A DNA stretch of 60,949 nucleotides, taken from contig JASGUC010000050.1 of the NCBI GenBank assembly GCA_030057915.1, forward strand, positions 1 through 60,949. Direction: 5' to 3'. The first letter of the stretch is position 1, and each line of letters starts with the position of its first letter. The position numbers were made by a program, and so were the translations under genes. The notes beneath the pieces are model-generated. The model saw only the letters and a program-made list of their open reading frames with translations, was not told the DNA's origin and did not search any database. Below are positions 8,601 to 17,494 of the stretch, piece after piece. Source of the DNA: Pseudomonadota bacterium. GTDB lineage: Bacteria; Desulfobacterota; Syntrophia; Syntrophales; UBA8958.

Positions 8601-9740
8601 ATGAATTTTCAACTGACGGAGGAGCAGGAACTGATTCGCCGGAATGCCCGGGAATTTGCGGAAAGGCACGTGGCGCCCATGGCGGCGGAGGTGGACGAAA
8701 AGGCGTTTCATCCCGCGGAACTCTTTGCCAAGCTCGGGGCCGGCGGCTGGTTGGGCATTCCCCTGCCGGAGCGATACGGGGGCGGCGGGGCCGATCTCTT
8801 GACCCATGCCGTCGTGGTGGAGGAAATGGCCCGGGCCTGTTCCGCCACGGGGTTCACCCTGTCCTTTCACGCCGGCATCATCGGCATGTCGCTGCATATC
8901 TTTGGCACGGAGGCGCAGAAAGACCGCTACCTCGTCCCCCTGGCCCAGGGGCGGCACATGGGCGCCTTTTCCCTGACCGAGCCGGGCGCCGGCACCGATG
9001 TCGCGGCCGTGACGACCACCGCCGTCCGGGACGGCGGCGACTATGTCCTCAATGGCGTCAAGACCTTCGTCTCCAACGGACCCTTTGCCGATATGTACAT
9101 CTTCTTCTGCATGACGGACCGTGCGGCGGGCAAGAAGGGGATGAGCGCCTTCATCGTGCCCAAAGGCGCCAATGGCCTCCATCCTGGAGAACCTTTCCGG
9201 AAGATGGGCCTCCGGGGGTCCCAGACCTCGGAGGTGGTCCTGCGGGACTGCCGCGTTCCGGAAGAAAATATGCTGGGGGCGCCGGGGCAGGGCCTCTCCA
9301 TCGCCTTACAGGGCTTCGAGCACGGCCGGGTGGGCATCGCCGCCCAGGCGACGGGGATCCTCCAGGCCGCCCTGGACGAATCGATCCGTTATGCCAGGGA
9401 GCGGGTCCAGTTCGGGGTTCCCATCGGCCGCCACCAGGCCATCGCCTGGATGATCGCCGACATGGACGCCGATCTCGCCGCCGCCCGCCTGCTTACCTAC
9501 CAGGCCGCCTGGCTGAGGGACCGGCAAATGCCCTTCGGCAAGGCGGCGAGCATCGCCAAGCTCTTCGCCACGGAAGCGGCCATGAGACACACCGTCAAGG
9601 CCGTCCAGATCCAGGGCGGCTACGGCTACATCAAGGGGGCGAAGGTTGAGCGGCTCATGCGGGACGCCAAGATCGCCGAGATCTACGAAGGCACGTCGGA
9701 GGCGCAGCGACTGGTGATCTCCGGGCGTCTCCTGCGTTGA
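8601..9740 (+). CDS. acyl-CoA dehydrogenase
   Basis: 379-residue FAD-dependent acyl-CoA dehydrogenase that would form the 2,3-double bond of an acyl-CoA and pass electrons to ETF. All three family domains are present: an N-terminal helical domain, the FAD-binding signature LTEPGAGTDVAA near 133-144, and the C-terminal helical domain with QIQGGYGYIKGAKVERLMRD. The catalytic glutamate is in AEIYEGTSEAQ near the C-terminus. AAGGAGG at 8585-8591 sets the start. Length and motifs suit a short-chain or branched-chain substrate. It follows feoB by 46 bp, which contains a copy of the AGCTACCAGCCACGAGCTACC motif; no beta-oxidation partner is adjacent. Confidence 0.9.
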   Translation: MNFQLTEEQELIRRNAREFAERHVAPMAAEVDEKAFHPAELFAKLGAGGWLGIPLPERYGGGGADLLTHAVVVEEMARACSATGFTLSFHAGIIGMSLHIFGTEAQKDRYLVPLAQGRHMGAFSLTEPGAGTDVAAVTTTAVRDGGDYVLNGVKTFVSNGPFADMYIFFCMTDRAAGKKGMSAFIVPKGANGLHPGEPFRKMGLRGSQTSEVVLRDCRVPEENMLGAPGQGLSIALQGFEHGRVGIAAQATGILQAALDESIRYARERVQFGVPIGRHQAIAWMIADMDADLAAARLLTYQAAWLRDRQMPFGKAASIAKLFATEAAMRHTVKAVQIQGGYGYIKGAKVERLMRDAKIAEIYEGTSEAQRLVISGRLLR

Positions 9741-10371
9741 GACCTTCGAAAAATTCCGTTTCCAAAGTCCCTGTCGGCATCCCGGTGGAAGCCGGAATGC
9801 CGAACATGGTCGTTGCCTTGTCGGCAACAACCCAGGATGCAAAGCTGCTACCCCTCACAATGCACGGGACCAGACCTTCCTGCATGAGCAAACCGGCGAT
9901 ATCGGCCATGCGGAGGATCCGGCTGCGCATGAACGCCATTTGTTCCGCAACGATCAGCAGTTTTACGAGGAACCGGTCCCGGTCCGGTTCCTCGATGACC
10001 ATTCTGCCCCCGGGCTTGAGAACCCGAACGAGATCCCGGATAGCGGTCTGCTGATCATGGAAGTGATGAAGGGCATCGACGATCACCACCCGTTCAAATA
10101 CATTATCGGCGAAGGGCAATTGTTCGGCCTTCGCCCGCACCGTGGTGAGCCCCTTTTTCACTTTTGCCTGTCGCAACATGGCATGGGAAAGATCACAGAC
10201 GATCAACTTCCCGATTGGCGCACGGATACGGTGCGACACCCGCCCCGTGCCGCCGCCCGCATCGAGCAGAAGCCCCTCGACAGGCAGGTTCAGCAGTTCC
10301 TGAAATTGCTTTGAAACGGGAAGACGGACGAACAGGTCGTAGAGCGGGGCAATCAGGTCAAAATGATCCAT
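9655..10371 (-). CDS. class I SAM-dependent methyltransferase
   Basis: 238-residue methyltransferase of the UbiE/Methyltransf_11 type. Motif I LLLDAGGGTGRVS, the acidic residue after IVCDLS, motif II-like FERVVIVDALHHF and post-motif VLKPGGRMVIEE are all visible. The start at 10371 follows GAGAGG at 8 nt; a longer frame to 10434 lies in repeat DNA. The last ~45 residues (after about ASTGMPTGTLE) look non-homologous and read through a degenerate repeat remnant, so the C-terminus overlaps the convergent acyl-CoA dehydrogenase by 86 bp. The natural stop may have been lost. The substrate is unknown; quinone- or lipid-like molecules are typical. Confidence 0.78.
   Translation of the reverse strand: MDHFDLIAPLYDLFVRLPVSKQFQELLNLPVEGLLLDAGGGTGRVSHRIRAPIGKLIVCDLSHAMLRQAKVKKGLTTVRAKAEQLPFADNVFERVVIVDALHHFHDQQTAIRDLVRVLKPGGRMVIEEPDRDRFLVKLLIVAEQMAFMRSRILRMADIAGLLMQEGLVPCIVRGSSFASWVVADKATTMFGIPASTGMPTGTLETEFFEGLNAGDARRSPVAAPPTCLRRSRRSWRPA
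9739..9773. repeat. collapsed or end fragment of the GAGACC element
   Basis: GAGACCTTCGAAAAATTCCG runs almost directly into TTTCCAAAGTCCC, i.e. both terminal motifs of the dispersed ~130-bp element lie within 35 bp. It overlaps the stop of the acyl-CoA dehydrogenase and lies in the 3' part of the convergent methyltransferase. Confidence 0.5.
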
Positions 10372-10401
10372 TGACCGTCCTCTCGCAAATGTTCCGCCCG
10401 C

Positions 10402-10442
10402 ATGACGGCAGGGGGTCGGCGGCGGCGTTTTCATGGCTCTCG
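10402..10442. repeat. half copy of the GAGACC element
   Basis: GCATGACGGCAGGGGGTCGG followed by CGGCGTTTTCATGGCTCTC matches the right half of the ~130-bp dispersed element (compare 21721-21760) with a degraded terminal repeat. It lies in the gap between the methyltransferase and dapL. Confidence 0.55.
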
Positions 10443-10494
10443 AAGTCGGAAAAAGCCAATTTGGCCGAGAATGGCGCTTCTCCCTTAAGGAGAT

Positions 10495-11664
10495 TCAGGC
10501 GGCGAATTCCTTCTCGATTCGGGACATGGCCTCGGCGAGGCGGTCGTCCGGGACCGTCAGGGAGATCCGGATGTAACCTTCGCCGAATTCCCCGTAAGCG
10601 GTGCCGGCGGCCACGACGATGGCCGTCCGGTCGAAGAGGCGGTTCGTGAACTCCAGGGAGGTCATCCCCTCCGGGACCGGCGTCCACAGGTAGAAGGTTC
10701 CCCGGGGGGGCGTAAAGACGATGCCGATCTTCCTCAGGGTGGACAGGACCAGCTCCCGGCGCCGGCCGTAGATCGCGGTCATGTCTTCGATAAAGGCCTC
10801 TTCCGTTTTCAGGGCCTGAATCCCGGCGAACTGAATGGGGTTGAAGATGCCCGAATCGGTGTTTTCCTTCACCTTGCTGATGGCGGCGATGAGGTCGGGA
10901 TTGCCGCAGGCCATTCCCAGACGCCAGCCGCACATGTTGAAGGGCTTGGAGAGGGAGTTCAACTCCACCCCCACGTCCTTTGCCCCCGGCGCCATGAGAA
11001 AACTGATCCGTTCCTGACCGGCGAAAAGGATCTCGCTATAGGGGTTGTCGTAGCAGACGGCAATATCATAGTCCTTGGCAAAGGCCACGAGATCGCCGAG
11101 AAACTTCCTTGTGGCGCAGGCGCCGGTGGGATTGTTGGGGTAGTTGAGGAACATCCCCCGGGCCTTTTTGGCGATAGCCGTGGGAATCTCGGCAAAATCC
11201 GGGAGATAGTCGTTTTTGGCCCGAATCGGGACATTCCAGGGTTCGCCTCCGCCCATGAGGATGCTCGCCCGATAGGCGGGATAGCCGGGATCGGTCATCA
11301 GGACCACGTCGCCGGGATTGATCCGGGCCAGGATGAAATGGTGGCACCCCTCCTTGGAGCCGATGAGCCCCAGGATCTCCGTGGCGGGATCGAGGGCGAC
11401 GCCGTAACGGCGATCGTACCAGCGGGCCACCTCTTGTCGGAAGGCCAGCATCCCCTTTTCCTCGTCCGTGGGGTAGCGGTGATTCGCCGGGTCGTAAGCC
11501 GCCCGGCATAACTCGTCGATGACCGACTTCGGGGTGGCTTCCACGGGGTCGCCGATGGCCAGACTGATGACGTCCACGCCGGCGGCCCTGGCGGCGACGA
11601 TCTTCTTTCGCAGCTCCATGAACAGGTAAGGGGGGATCTTGGTCAAACGGTCGGCAGTCTCCAC
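10495..11664 (-). CDS. dapL: LL-diaminopimelate aminotransferase (DapL-type)
   Basis: 389-residue fold-type I PLP aminotransferase. The PLP lysine is in SLSKPFNMCGWRLG, with NYPNNPTGA and CYDNPYSEI segments contacting the cofactor, and the C-terminal arginine region GEGYIRISL. The overall pattern fits DapL, which converts tetrahydrodipicolinate directly to LL-diaminopimelate for lysine and peptidoglycan. The start is a GTG at 11664 with AAGGAGA seven bases upstream; the longer frame (to 11787) passes through repeat DNA. dapF lies just upstream on the same strand, which supports the assignment over a generic aspartate aminotransferase. Confidence 0.85.
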   Translation of the reverse strand: METADRLTKIPPYLFMELRKKIVAARAAGVDVISLAIGDPVEATPKSVIDELCRAAYDPANHRYPTDEEKGMLAFRQEVARWYDRRYGVALDPATEILGLIGSKEGCHHFILARINPGDVVLMTDPGYPAYRASILMGGGEPWNVPIRAKNDYLPDFAEIPTAIAKKARGMFLNYPNNPTGACATRKFLGDLVAFAKDYDIAVCYDNPYSEILFAGQERISFLMAPGAKDVGVELNSLSKPFNMCGWRLGMACGNPDLIAAISKVKENTDSGIFNPIQFAGIQALKTEEAFIEDMTAIYGRRRELVLSTLRKIGIVFTPPRGTFYLWTPVPEGMTSLEFTNRLFDRTAIVVAAGTAYGEFGEGYIRISLTVPDDRLAEAMSRIEKEFAA

Positions 11665-11703
11665 GGCATCTCTCCTTTTGTGTCGTAATCGGGTTGGCGG
11701 GCA

Positions 11704-11731
11704 GCGCCTATATAGGCAGCGTCTATATAGG
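11704..11731. promoter_or_regulatory. repeated CTATATAGG motif upstream of dapL
   Basis: The palindrome CCTATATAGG (11708-11717) is followed 4 nt later by GTCTATATAGG, giving two near-identical units in tandem 40-65 bases upstream of the dapL start. They could serve as -10-like elements or an operator; no partner -35 was found. Confidence 0.35.
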
Positions 11732-11825
11732 AAAGGGATGGGGATCGTCAACAGGAACCTGCCCCGGGGTCCGTATGTCCTGGCCAATCATGCCATGACG
11801 ATTACGAAGGCGACCCGTGTCCGCC

Positions 11826-11894
11826 GAAATGGCGGCAGGGGGTCTCGGCGGCGTTTTGCAAAGGTTTCAGGGCGTGGATTTTCAAAGGCCTCTT
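11826..11894. repeat. two abutting half copies of the GAGACC element
   Basis: GGCAGGGGGTCTCGGCGGCG followed by TTTTGCAAAGGTTTC (right-end motif) is followed by GGCGTGGATTTTCAAAGGCCTC, the reverse complement of the left end of sub-family C. The second half overlaps the 3' end of dapF, so the last dapF residues are read through the repeat end. Confidence 0.6.
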
Positions 11895-12724
11895 TGGGCG
11901 TACGCCTCCGGCCAGAGGCGGCCGGAACAGATTACCGTCGTTTTCCCCTCCAGATAGACATTCCTGAACCCGTCGTCGGTCTTTTCGAAGTGAATCCGGA
12001 GGATCTCGCCGCTTTTCACCCTCACCTCCACGGGAGACGACGCCAGTCCCTTCCCGGCGGCGATTAGCGCGGCCGCCACGGAACCGGTGCCGCAGGCCAG
12101 GGTTTCATCCTCCACGCCCCGCTCGTAGGTGCGGACGGCGATAATTCCCGGCGCGATCGCCTTTACGAAGTTGGCGTTCGTCCCCCGGGGCCGGTAGCGT
12201 TCATGATGCCGGATTTCCCGGCCGATGGAGAAGACGTCGTAGGCATCCAGGTCGTCCACATAATGGACGACATGGGGAACCCCGGTGTTGATGCTGCTGA
12301 CCTGTATATCCCGGCCGCCGATCGTGATCGTCTCGTCAAGGCTCAGGTCGCCGGGGTCCGTCAATCTCAGCTTGACGATGTCATCCCGAACCTCGGCGTC
12401 GATGATCCCCGCTTCCGTTTCGAAGGATAGCCTCTCCGGGGCGATCCCCAGGAGGAAGGCGAAGCGGGCCGCGCAGCGGCCCCCGTTGCCGCACATCTCC
12501 ACCTCGGATCCGTCGGCATTGAAGAAACGCCAGGAAAAATCCGCCCGGGCGGATTCCTGGATCAGGATGAGACCGTCGGCGCCCAGGGAAATCCCGGAGG
12601 CGCAGACCTTCTGGACGAACTCCTCCACGGATCCCGCGCCCAGCCGCTCCTCCACCTGGCGTTGGCGGTTGTCGATGAGGATGAAGTCATTGCCGCTGCC
12701 GCTCATCTTGTAAAACTCGATCAT
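11882..12724 (-). CDS. dapF: diaminopimelate epimerase
   Basis: 280-residue cofactor-independent epimerase that converts LL- to meso-diaminopimelate. It opens with KMSGSGNDFILIDN; the two catalytic cysteines are in MCGNGGRCAA and LACGTGSVAAA, as in all DapF enzymes. Length matches the family. The ATG at 12724 is the natural family start. It lies upstream of dapL on the same strand (217-bp gap with repeat remnants), giving the two consecutive DapL-route steps. The extreme C-terminus (WPEAYAQRGL) runs into a dispersed repeat and may be a replaced tail. Confidence 0.93.
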   Translation of the reverse strand: MIEFYKMSGSGNDFILIDNRQRQVEERLGAGSVEEFVQKVCASGISLGADGLILIQESARADFSWRFFNADGSEVEMCGNGGRCAARFAFLLGIAPERLSFETEAGIIDAEVRDDIVKLRLTDPGDLSLDETITIGGRDIQVSSINTGVPHVVHYVDDLDAYDVFSIGREIRHHERYRPRGTNANFVKAIAPGIIAVRTYERGVEDETLACGTGSVAAALIAAGKGLASSPVEVRVKSGEILRIHFEKTDDGFRNVYLEGKTTVICSGRLWPEAYAQRGL

Positions 12725-12821
12725 GGCCTTTTGGGTCCTTTCCGAAAGTCGATCGCCAATTTAAACGATCTTTCAAAAAATATGAAGGGAAAAAACACAC
12801 CCCCCTTTCTCGTTTCTTTTC

Positions 12822-12849
12822 TTGACTTCGCCTCGGGGGATTTTATATA
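12822..12849 (+). promoter_or_regulatory. promoter of the tungstate-type locus
   Basis: TTGACT at 12822-12827, 16-nt spacer, TATATA at 12844-12849; start of transcription near 12856, about 38 nt before the first binding-protein gene. A good sigma-70 match in the divergent gap with dapF. Confidence 0.7.
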
Positions 12850-12893
12850 TGGAAAACCCTTGTCATTAGGGAAATTCATCGTTGGGGGTCGTT

Positions 12894-13745
12894 ATGAAAA
12901 GATTATCCATGCTGCTGTCCGCCGTCCTCCTGATCGCGCTGTCGGGGACGGCCGTCGCCAAGGACAGGAAGTTCATCCTCATGGCTTCCACCATCGGTCC
13001 CGTCGATGCCGGGATCGTCGGGGCTCTGGAGGACAGCTTCGAGAAAGAAAAGGGGATACGGGTCCGCCATGTCGGCGCCGGGACGGGTGCGGCGTTGAAG
13101 ATCGCCCAGAAATGCAATGTGGATTTGGTCATGGTCCATGCCAAGTCCTTGGAGGAAAGATTCGTTGCCGACGGTTACGGCGTCAAGCGGATACCCCTGA
13201 TGTACAACGACTTCGTCATGGTGGGTCCGGTGGCGGATCCCGCGGGGATCAAAGGCCTGAAGAGCGCGGCGGAGGCCCTGCGGAAGATCGCCGCTGCCGG
13301 GGCGCCTTTCGTCTCCCGGGGCGATAAATCCGGAACCCACGTAGCCGAGATGGAGCTTTGGAAGGCCGCGGGGATCCAGCCCGCGGGAACCTGGTATGCC
13401 GTTTTTGAAAAAGGGTCGGAAGGAAACGTCGCCACCCTGCGCTTCACCGATCGGCAAGGGGCCTACACCGTTATCGACCGAGCTACCTTTCTGGCCCTGG
13501 AAAAGGACATTAAGCTGGCCGTCCTCGTGGAAGGGGACGAGGCCCTGCTCAACCGCATCACCCTGATTCCGGTGAACCCTGGAAAATGTCCTCGGGCCAA
13601 CCTCAAGGAAACGATGGTTTTCGTCGATTGGCTCACGGATCCGGACAAGGGCCAGCGGCTCATCGCGACCTTCGGGGTGGAAAGATTCGGGAAGCCGATG
13701 TTCTTCCCGGATTCGCTTCCCTGGCGGCAGCGCGGCGGCAGATAA
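12894..13745 (+). CDS. divergent TupA-like ABC substrate-binding protein
   Basis: 283-residue periplasmic binding protein related to the tungstate-binding TupA family (PBP_like). Residues 1-22 are a clear signal peptide ending in TAVAK. It shares FVSRGDKSGTHVAEMELWKAAGI-type and C-terminal FGVERFGKPMFFP features with the TupA at 15587. The ligand-contact motif, however, is ASTIGPVDAG where TupA has TTTSTQDTG, so the oxyanion pocket must differ. GGGGG sits 5 nt before the ATG at 12894. It is the first gene of the locus, followed by a porin, a canonical TupA, permease and ATPase. It may feed the same permease with another oxyanion or act as a sensor. Confidence 0.8.
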   Translation: MKRLSMLLSAVLLIALSGTAVAKDRKFILMASTIGPVDAGIVGALEDSFEKEKGIRVRHVGAGTGAALKIAQKCNVDLVMVHAKSLEERFVADGYGVKRIPLMYNDFVMVGPVADPAGIKGLKSAAEALRKIAAAGAPFVSRGDKSGTHVAEMELWKAAGIQPAGTWYAVFEKGSEGNVATLRFTDRQGAYTVIDRATFLALEKDIKLAVLVEGDEALLNRITLIPVNPGKCPRANLKETMVFVDWLTDPDKGQRLIATFGVERFGKPMFFPDSLPWRQRGGR

Positions 13746-13810
13746 CGGCTGAAGCCGATAAAAATTCATAATAATAACAGACTTTAGAAGCAAAGAAGAG
13801 GAGGTAAACA

Positions 13811-15421
13811 GTGAAAAAAGGGTCATTTATCTTACTTGTCCTGTTGCTGACGGCCCTGGCCGCCGCCCCCGCGGCGGCGGTGGACGTCAAGTTTAGCGGC
13901 AGCTATTATGCGATGGGCTGGTATGTGGACAATCCGTCGCATCTGGACAAGGACGAGGCGCCCGGGGCCGCCTCATGGGGAACGGTGGATGCCTCGCAGG
14001 CCAATTACGCCACCCGGGACTCCCGGAGTCGGCGGGGCCCCAATGCCTTTTACAGCCAGCGGTTTCGCTTGCAGACGGAGTTTCAGGTGGTGCAGGGCTT
14101 GAAGCTCGTCACCCGTTTCGACGCCCTGGAGAAACGCTGGGGCGACCAGACCTGGGCCGGAGGCGCCGGCGAGACCCAAACCCGAACCCAGAGCCCCCAG
14201 GGAGCGCTCGATCCCAATGATGTAAGACGGGGCGCCGCCAATTCCAAGGCGCAGGAAAACCTGGAATTTGAACGGACCTATCTGGATTTCAACGTGCCGT
14301 TCGGTAAGTTTCAGGTGGGCTACATGCAATTTCTTACCTGGGGAACGCCCTTCCTGGATATGGCCCTGACCTCTGCCGGTATTCGCTACATTTACAGCCG
14401 AGGACCCTGGCAGGCGGTGGCGGCCATCGAGAAGCGCGGGGAGTGGACAGGCCTCAACGCCAACAACATCGGCGTGGCCAATGACGCCGACCGGGATGTG
14501 TACGATTTTGGGGCCATCTACAAATTCAAGCCCGGCGAGGCGGGGATTCTCTATCAATACACCCGGAGCGGTCAGAATAAATGGGAGCAGGGCAACGGCT
14601 ATCTGACCCAGCTCAGCGGCCTGTATCCCTATGCGAAGGCCGCCTTCGGGAAGTTGTTCCTCGAAGGGGAGGCGATGTACGCCTTCGGCGATCTGCGATC
14701 TTACGACAGCAACAGCAAGGAACCCACGGGCGGTACCGCGGGCGTCAACCGTCCGGGCGGGGCCAGCCTCAAAGATCCCGCTCAGAACGTGAGCGTCCAG
14801 GCTTTCGGGGCCTATGTCCATGGGAAATACGATCTGAAGCCGGCCTATGTGGGGGTGAAGTTCGTCTATTTGAGCGGCGACGACAACTCCAGCAGCGACA
14901 AGGCGACGGGATCGATCATGCAGTCCCAGCAGATGAACCGGAGCTTCTTTCCCACCCTGATCCTCTGGAACGACGACTACCAGAACAACGTCGGGAACAT
15001 CCAGGGGAACGTGCCTGCCGGGGCGAGGGGGGCGAATCGTCGCACCGGCCAGAACTACACGATCAGTCAGAATATGGACAACGTGTGGTTCTACCAGATC
15101 TATGCCGGTGTCAAGCCGATGCCCAAGATGAATCTGATGTTGGCCCTGTCCTACGCCACGGCGGACAAGAAACCGAAGAGCGACGTGGGCGCCGTGGGTT
15201 CGCCCGGTTACTATGACCCGACGAACCGGGTGGCGGAGTTCGTTTCAGACAAGTACGGGACGGAACTCGATTTCGTCGGAACCTATAATATCTACGACAA
15301 CCTCACCTATACGATCGGCCTGGGCTATCTTTGGACCGGTGACTACTTCAAGGGTTACGACGCCGACGTCAAGCTCCGGGACAATTACCTCCTTTCCCAC
15401 AAGTTGACCCTGAACTTCTAA
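13811..15421 (+). CDS. outer-membrane beta-barrel porin
   Basis: 536-residue outer-membrane protein. A signal peptide covers about residues 1-24 (Leu/Ala-rich, cut after PAAA); the rest alternates Tyr/Trp/Phe-rich strands with charged Asn/Gly/Asp loops and ends in a terminal Phe (KLTLNF), the usual barrel-assembly signal. GTG start at 13811 with AGGAGG seven bases before. I do not recognise a precise porin family. Its position between two tungstate-type binding proteins suggests it admits the same oxyanion through the outer membrane. Its coding region shows no breaks. Confidence 0.78.
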   Translation: MKKGSFILLVLLLTALAAAPAAAVDVKFSGSYYAMGWYVDNPSHLDKDEAPGAASWGTVDASQANYATRDSRSRRGPNAFYSQRFRLQTEFQVVQGLKLVTRFDALEKRWGDQTWAGGAGETQTRTQSPQGALDPNDVRRGAANSKAQENLEFERTYLDFNVPFGKFQVGYMQFLTWGTPFLDMALTSAGIRYIYSRGPWQAVAAIEKRGEWTGLNANNIGVANDADRDVYDFGAIYKFKPGEAGILYQYTRSGQNKWEQGNGYLTQLSGLYPYAKAAFGKLFLEGEAMYAFGDLRSYDSNSKEPTGGTAGVNRPGGASLKDPAQNVSVQAFGAYVHGKYDLKPAYVGVKFVYLSGDDNSSSDKATGSIMQSQQMNRSFFPTLILWNDDYQNNVGNIQGNVPAGARGANRRTGQNYTISQNMDNVWFYQIYAGVKPMPKMNLMLALSYATADKKPKSDVGAVGSPGYYDPTNRVAEFVSDKYGTELDFVGTYNIYDNLTYTIGLGYLWTGDYFKGYDADVKLRDNYLLSHKLTLNF

Positions 15422-15463
15422 GCTCGGGTCCTTTGTTAGGAACGGCGGTATATTACAGGTGAA

Positions 15464-15494
15464 ATCCGGGGTGTCGTCAAGCGGCGCCCCGGAT
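15464..15494 (+). terminator. hairpin after porin gene
   Basis: An 8-bp perfect stem ATCCGGGG/CCCCGGAT (15464-15471 with 15487-15494) followed by CGTTTT and a second small hairpin GATCG/CGATC. It lies between the porin and tupA and could end or attenuate the transcript; the T-run is short. Confidence 0.4.
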
Positions 15495-15586
15495 CGTTTT
15501 CGATCGGCAACGGGTGCGATTTCGATGGTCGGCCAAACGCCGGCCGGTTGCCGAGGATATCAAGACTCAGTCAAGGAGAGATGGAT

Positions 15587-16462
15587 ATGAAAAGATATGC
15601 AAGGATTGCCTTTCTGATCGCGGTTTGCTCTTCCCTGCTGCTTCTGGCCGGCGCCGTCGCCGCCGATGCCGCACGCCCAGCGCCGGCAAAGCAGAGGAAC
15701 CTCATCCTGGCCACCACTACCAGCACCCAGGACACGGGTCTGCTGGATGTCCTGATCCCCATCTTCGAGAAGAAAACCGGTTATTTCGTCAAGACCATCG
15801 CCGTCGGTTCCGGTCAGGCCATGGCCATGGGGAGCAAGGGAGAGGCGGATGTTCTGCTGGTCCATTCCCAGGCGGCGGAGAAGAAATTCATGGAGGCCGG
15901 CAATGGTGTCAATCGTCGCCTGGTCATGCACAATGACTTCATCGTGGTGGGGCCCCCGGCGGATCCGGCGGCCCTCAAGGGGACCAAGAAGGCGACGGAA
16001 GGATTTAAGAAGCTTAGCGCCGCCAATGCCCTCTTCGTGTCCCGGGGCGACCTTTCCGGAACCCATGTCAAGGAGATGGATATCTGGAAGGCCGCGGGCA
16101 TCAAGCCGGAGGGGCATAGATGGTACCAGCAGACGGGGCTCGGGATGGGACAGACCCTGAATGTGGCGGCGGAAAAGAAGGGCTATACCCTTACCGACCG
16201 CGGCACCTATCTGGCCCTCAAGAAGAGTCTCGGCATGGACATCCTCCTGGAGGGGGATGCGGTGCTCCTCAACATCTATCATGTCATGGAGGTCAACCAT
16301 GCCAAATGGCCCAAGGTCAACGCCGCCGGGGCCAAGGCCTTTGCCGACTTCATGGTGTCCAAGGAGGTCCAGAAGATCGTCAAGACCTTCGGCGTGGATA
16401 AGTACGGATCTCCCCTCTTCTTCCCCGACGCCGGCAAGAAGGTGGAGGACCTGGGCAAATAA
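15587..16462 (+). CDS. tupA: tungstate-binding protein TupA
   Basis: 291-residue periplasmic oxyanion-binding protein. Signal peptide about 1-29 (ending VAADA), then the family signature LATTTSTQDTGLLDVL and VGSGQAMAMGSKGEADV, which are hallmarks of TupA rather than molybdate ModA or sulfate binding proteins. AAGGAG eight bases upstream sets the ATG at 15587. It precedes the permease and ATPase genes and should deliver WO4(2-) to them. Tungsten in such anaerobes supplies formate dehydrogenases and aldehyde:ferredoxin oxidoreductases; none are encoded in this window. Confidence 0.92.
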   Translation: MKRYARIAFLIAVCSSLLLLAGAVAADAARPAPAKQRNLILATTTSTQDTGLLDVLIPIFEKKTGYFVKTIAVGSGQAMAMGSKGEADVLLVHSQAAEKKFMEAGNGVNRRLVMHNDFIVVGPPADPAALKGTKKATEGFKKLSAANALFVSRGDLSGTHVKEMDIWKAAGIKPEGHRWYQQTGLGMGQTLNVAAEKKGYTLTDRGTYLALKKSLGMDILLEGDAVLLNIYHVMEVNHAKWPKVNAAGAKAFADFMVSKEVQKIVKTFGVDKYGSPLFFPDAGKKVEDLGK

Positions 16463-16543
16463 TTCATGGGATGCCTTGCATCCGGATAGGCGGGCGGGGG
16501 AGCGGGCTTCGCTCCCCCGGGCCGGAACGGGGGCTTTGAAATA

Positions 16544-16631
16544 TGTCATTTCGAGGAGCGTGAGCGACGAGAAATCCTAAGATCCCTCATTGCATGAGGG
16601 ACATGGATTTCTCCCTTCGGTCGAAATGACA
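16544..16631. repeat. TGTCATTTCGAGG palindromic dispersed repeat
   Basis: 88 bp with arms TGTCATTTCGAGGAGCGTGA and (reverse complement) TGTCATTTCGACCGAAGGGA, separated by the small palindrome CCCTCATTGCATGAGGG. Half copies recur at 19184-19217 and 54948-54982. It lies between tupA and tupB, inside an apparent operon. Confidence 0.85.
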
Positions 16632-16647
16632 GAACAGGAGTCGAAAT

Positions 16648-16678
16648 GACAAAAATGGCGGTTATTCAAAGCTCTCCA
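16648..16678. repeat. remnant of GAGACC element right end
   Basis: ATGGCGGTTATTCAAAGCTCTC resembles the right terminal motif of the ~130-bp dispersed element (CGTTTTTCAAAGGTCTC). Only the end is recognisable. Confidence 0.4.
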
Positions 16679-16732
16679 GTGAGGAAAACCTGGAGAGGGC
16701 CTATTCACAGCTCACAGCTACCAACCACGAGC

Positions 16733-16813
16733 TACCAGCCACGAGCTACCAGGTTTTCGTCGTTGCGGGGATAGCGACGGCGGGGAGGGGCGGGGATGGA
16801 GATAATACTCGCC
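16733..16813. repeat. 82-bp direct repeat flanking tupBC, copy 1
   Basis: From CTACCAGCCACGAGCTACC through TTTTCGTCGTTGCGGGG to ATGGAGATAATACTCGCC, nearly identical to 18921-19002 (two or so differences). This copy contains the tupB start codon and its first six codons. Confidence 0.9.
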
Positions 16814-17494
16814 GGGATCAAACAGGCCCTGTGTCTTCTAATCAGCTTCGACCCCGAGGTCCTGGCGATCACGTGGCTGTCCCTGAAGGTATCCGGCATC
16901 GCCACCCTGATCAGCCTGTTTATCGGCATTGGCATCGGCGCCGCCGTGGCCCTCGCCTCCTTCCCCGGCCGACAGATCGTGGTGAGTGTCATCAATACGG
17001 GGATGGCCCTGCCGCCCGTGGTCGTGGGCCTTTTTGTCACGATCTTTCTCTGGCGCAACGGGCCTTTCGGCTATCTGGAGATCCTCTACACGCCCACGGC
17101 CATCATCATCGCCCAGGCCATCATCTCCACCCCCATCATCATGGGCATCACCCTGGCCGCCCTGCAGCAGTTGCCCCGAAAACTCCGGTTGCAGATCCTC
17201 GCCCTGGGAGCGACGCGTCTCCAGATGGTCTGGCTGCTCATAAAGGAGGCCCGACTGTCCCTCATGGCCGCCGTCATGGCCGGTTTTGGAGGGGTCATCT
17301 CCGAGGTCGGGGCCTCCATCATGGTCGGCGGCAACATCAAGGGCTACACCCGCGTTCTGACCACCGCCACCGTCATGGAAACCAGCCGGGGCAATTTCGA
17401 TCTTGCCATCTCCCTGGGGGTGATCCTGCTCCTCTTCGCCTTCGCCATAAATCTGGTCCTCACCCGTATTCAGCAACGGGAACGTCCCCGATGA
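16796..17494 (+). CDS. tupB: tungstate ABC transporter permease TupB
   Basis: 232-residue integral membrane permease of the TupB/ModB type with about five or six helices and the EAA-like loop LGATRLQMVWLLIKEARLSLMAA that contacts the ATPase. Start ATG at 16796 follows GGGGCGGGG. Its stop overlaps the next gene by ATGA, so translation is coupled to the ATPase. It should form the dimeric membrane pore for tungstate delivered by TupA. The first 18 bases of coding sequence lie in a direct repeat also present downstream of the operon. Confidence 0.9.
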   Translation: MEIILAGIKQALCLLISFDPEVLAITWLSLKVSGIATLISLFIGIGIGAAVALASFPGRQIVVSVINTGMALPPVVVGLFVTIFLWRNGPFGYLEILYTPTAIIIAQAIISTPIIMGITLAALQQLPRKLRLQILALGATRLQMVWLLIKEARLSLMAAVMAGFGGVISEVGASIMVGGNIKGYTRVLTTATVMETSRGNFDLAISLGVILLLFAFAINLVLTRIQQRERPR

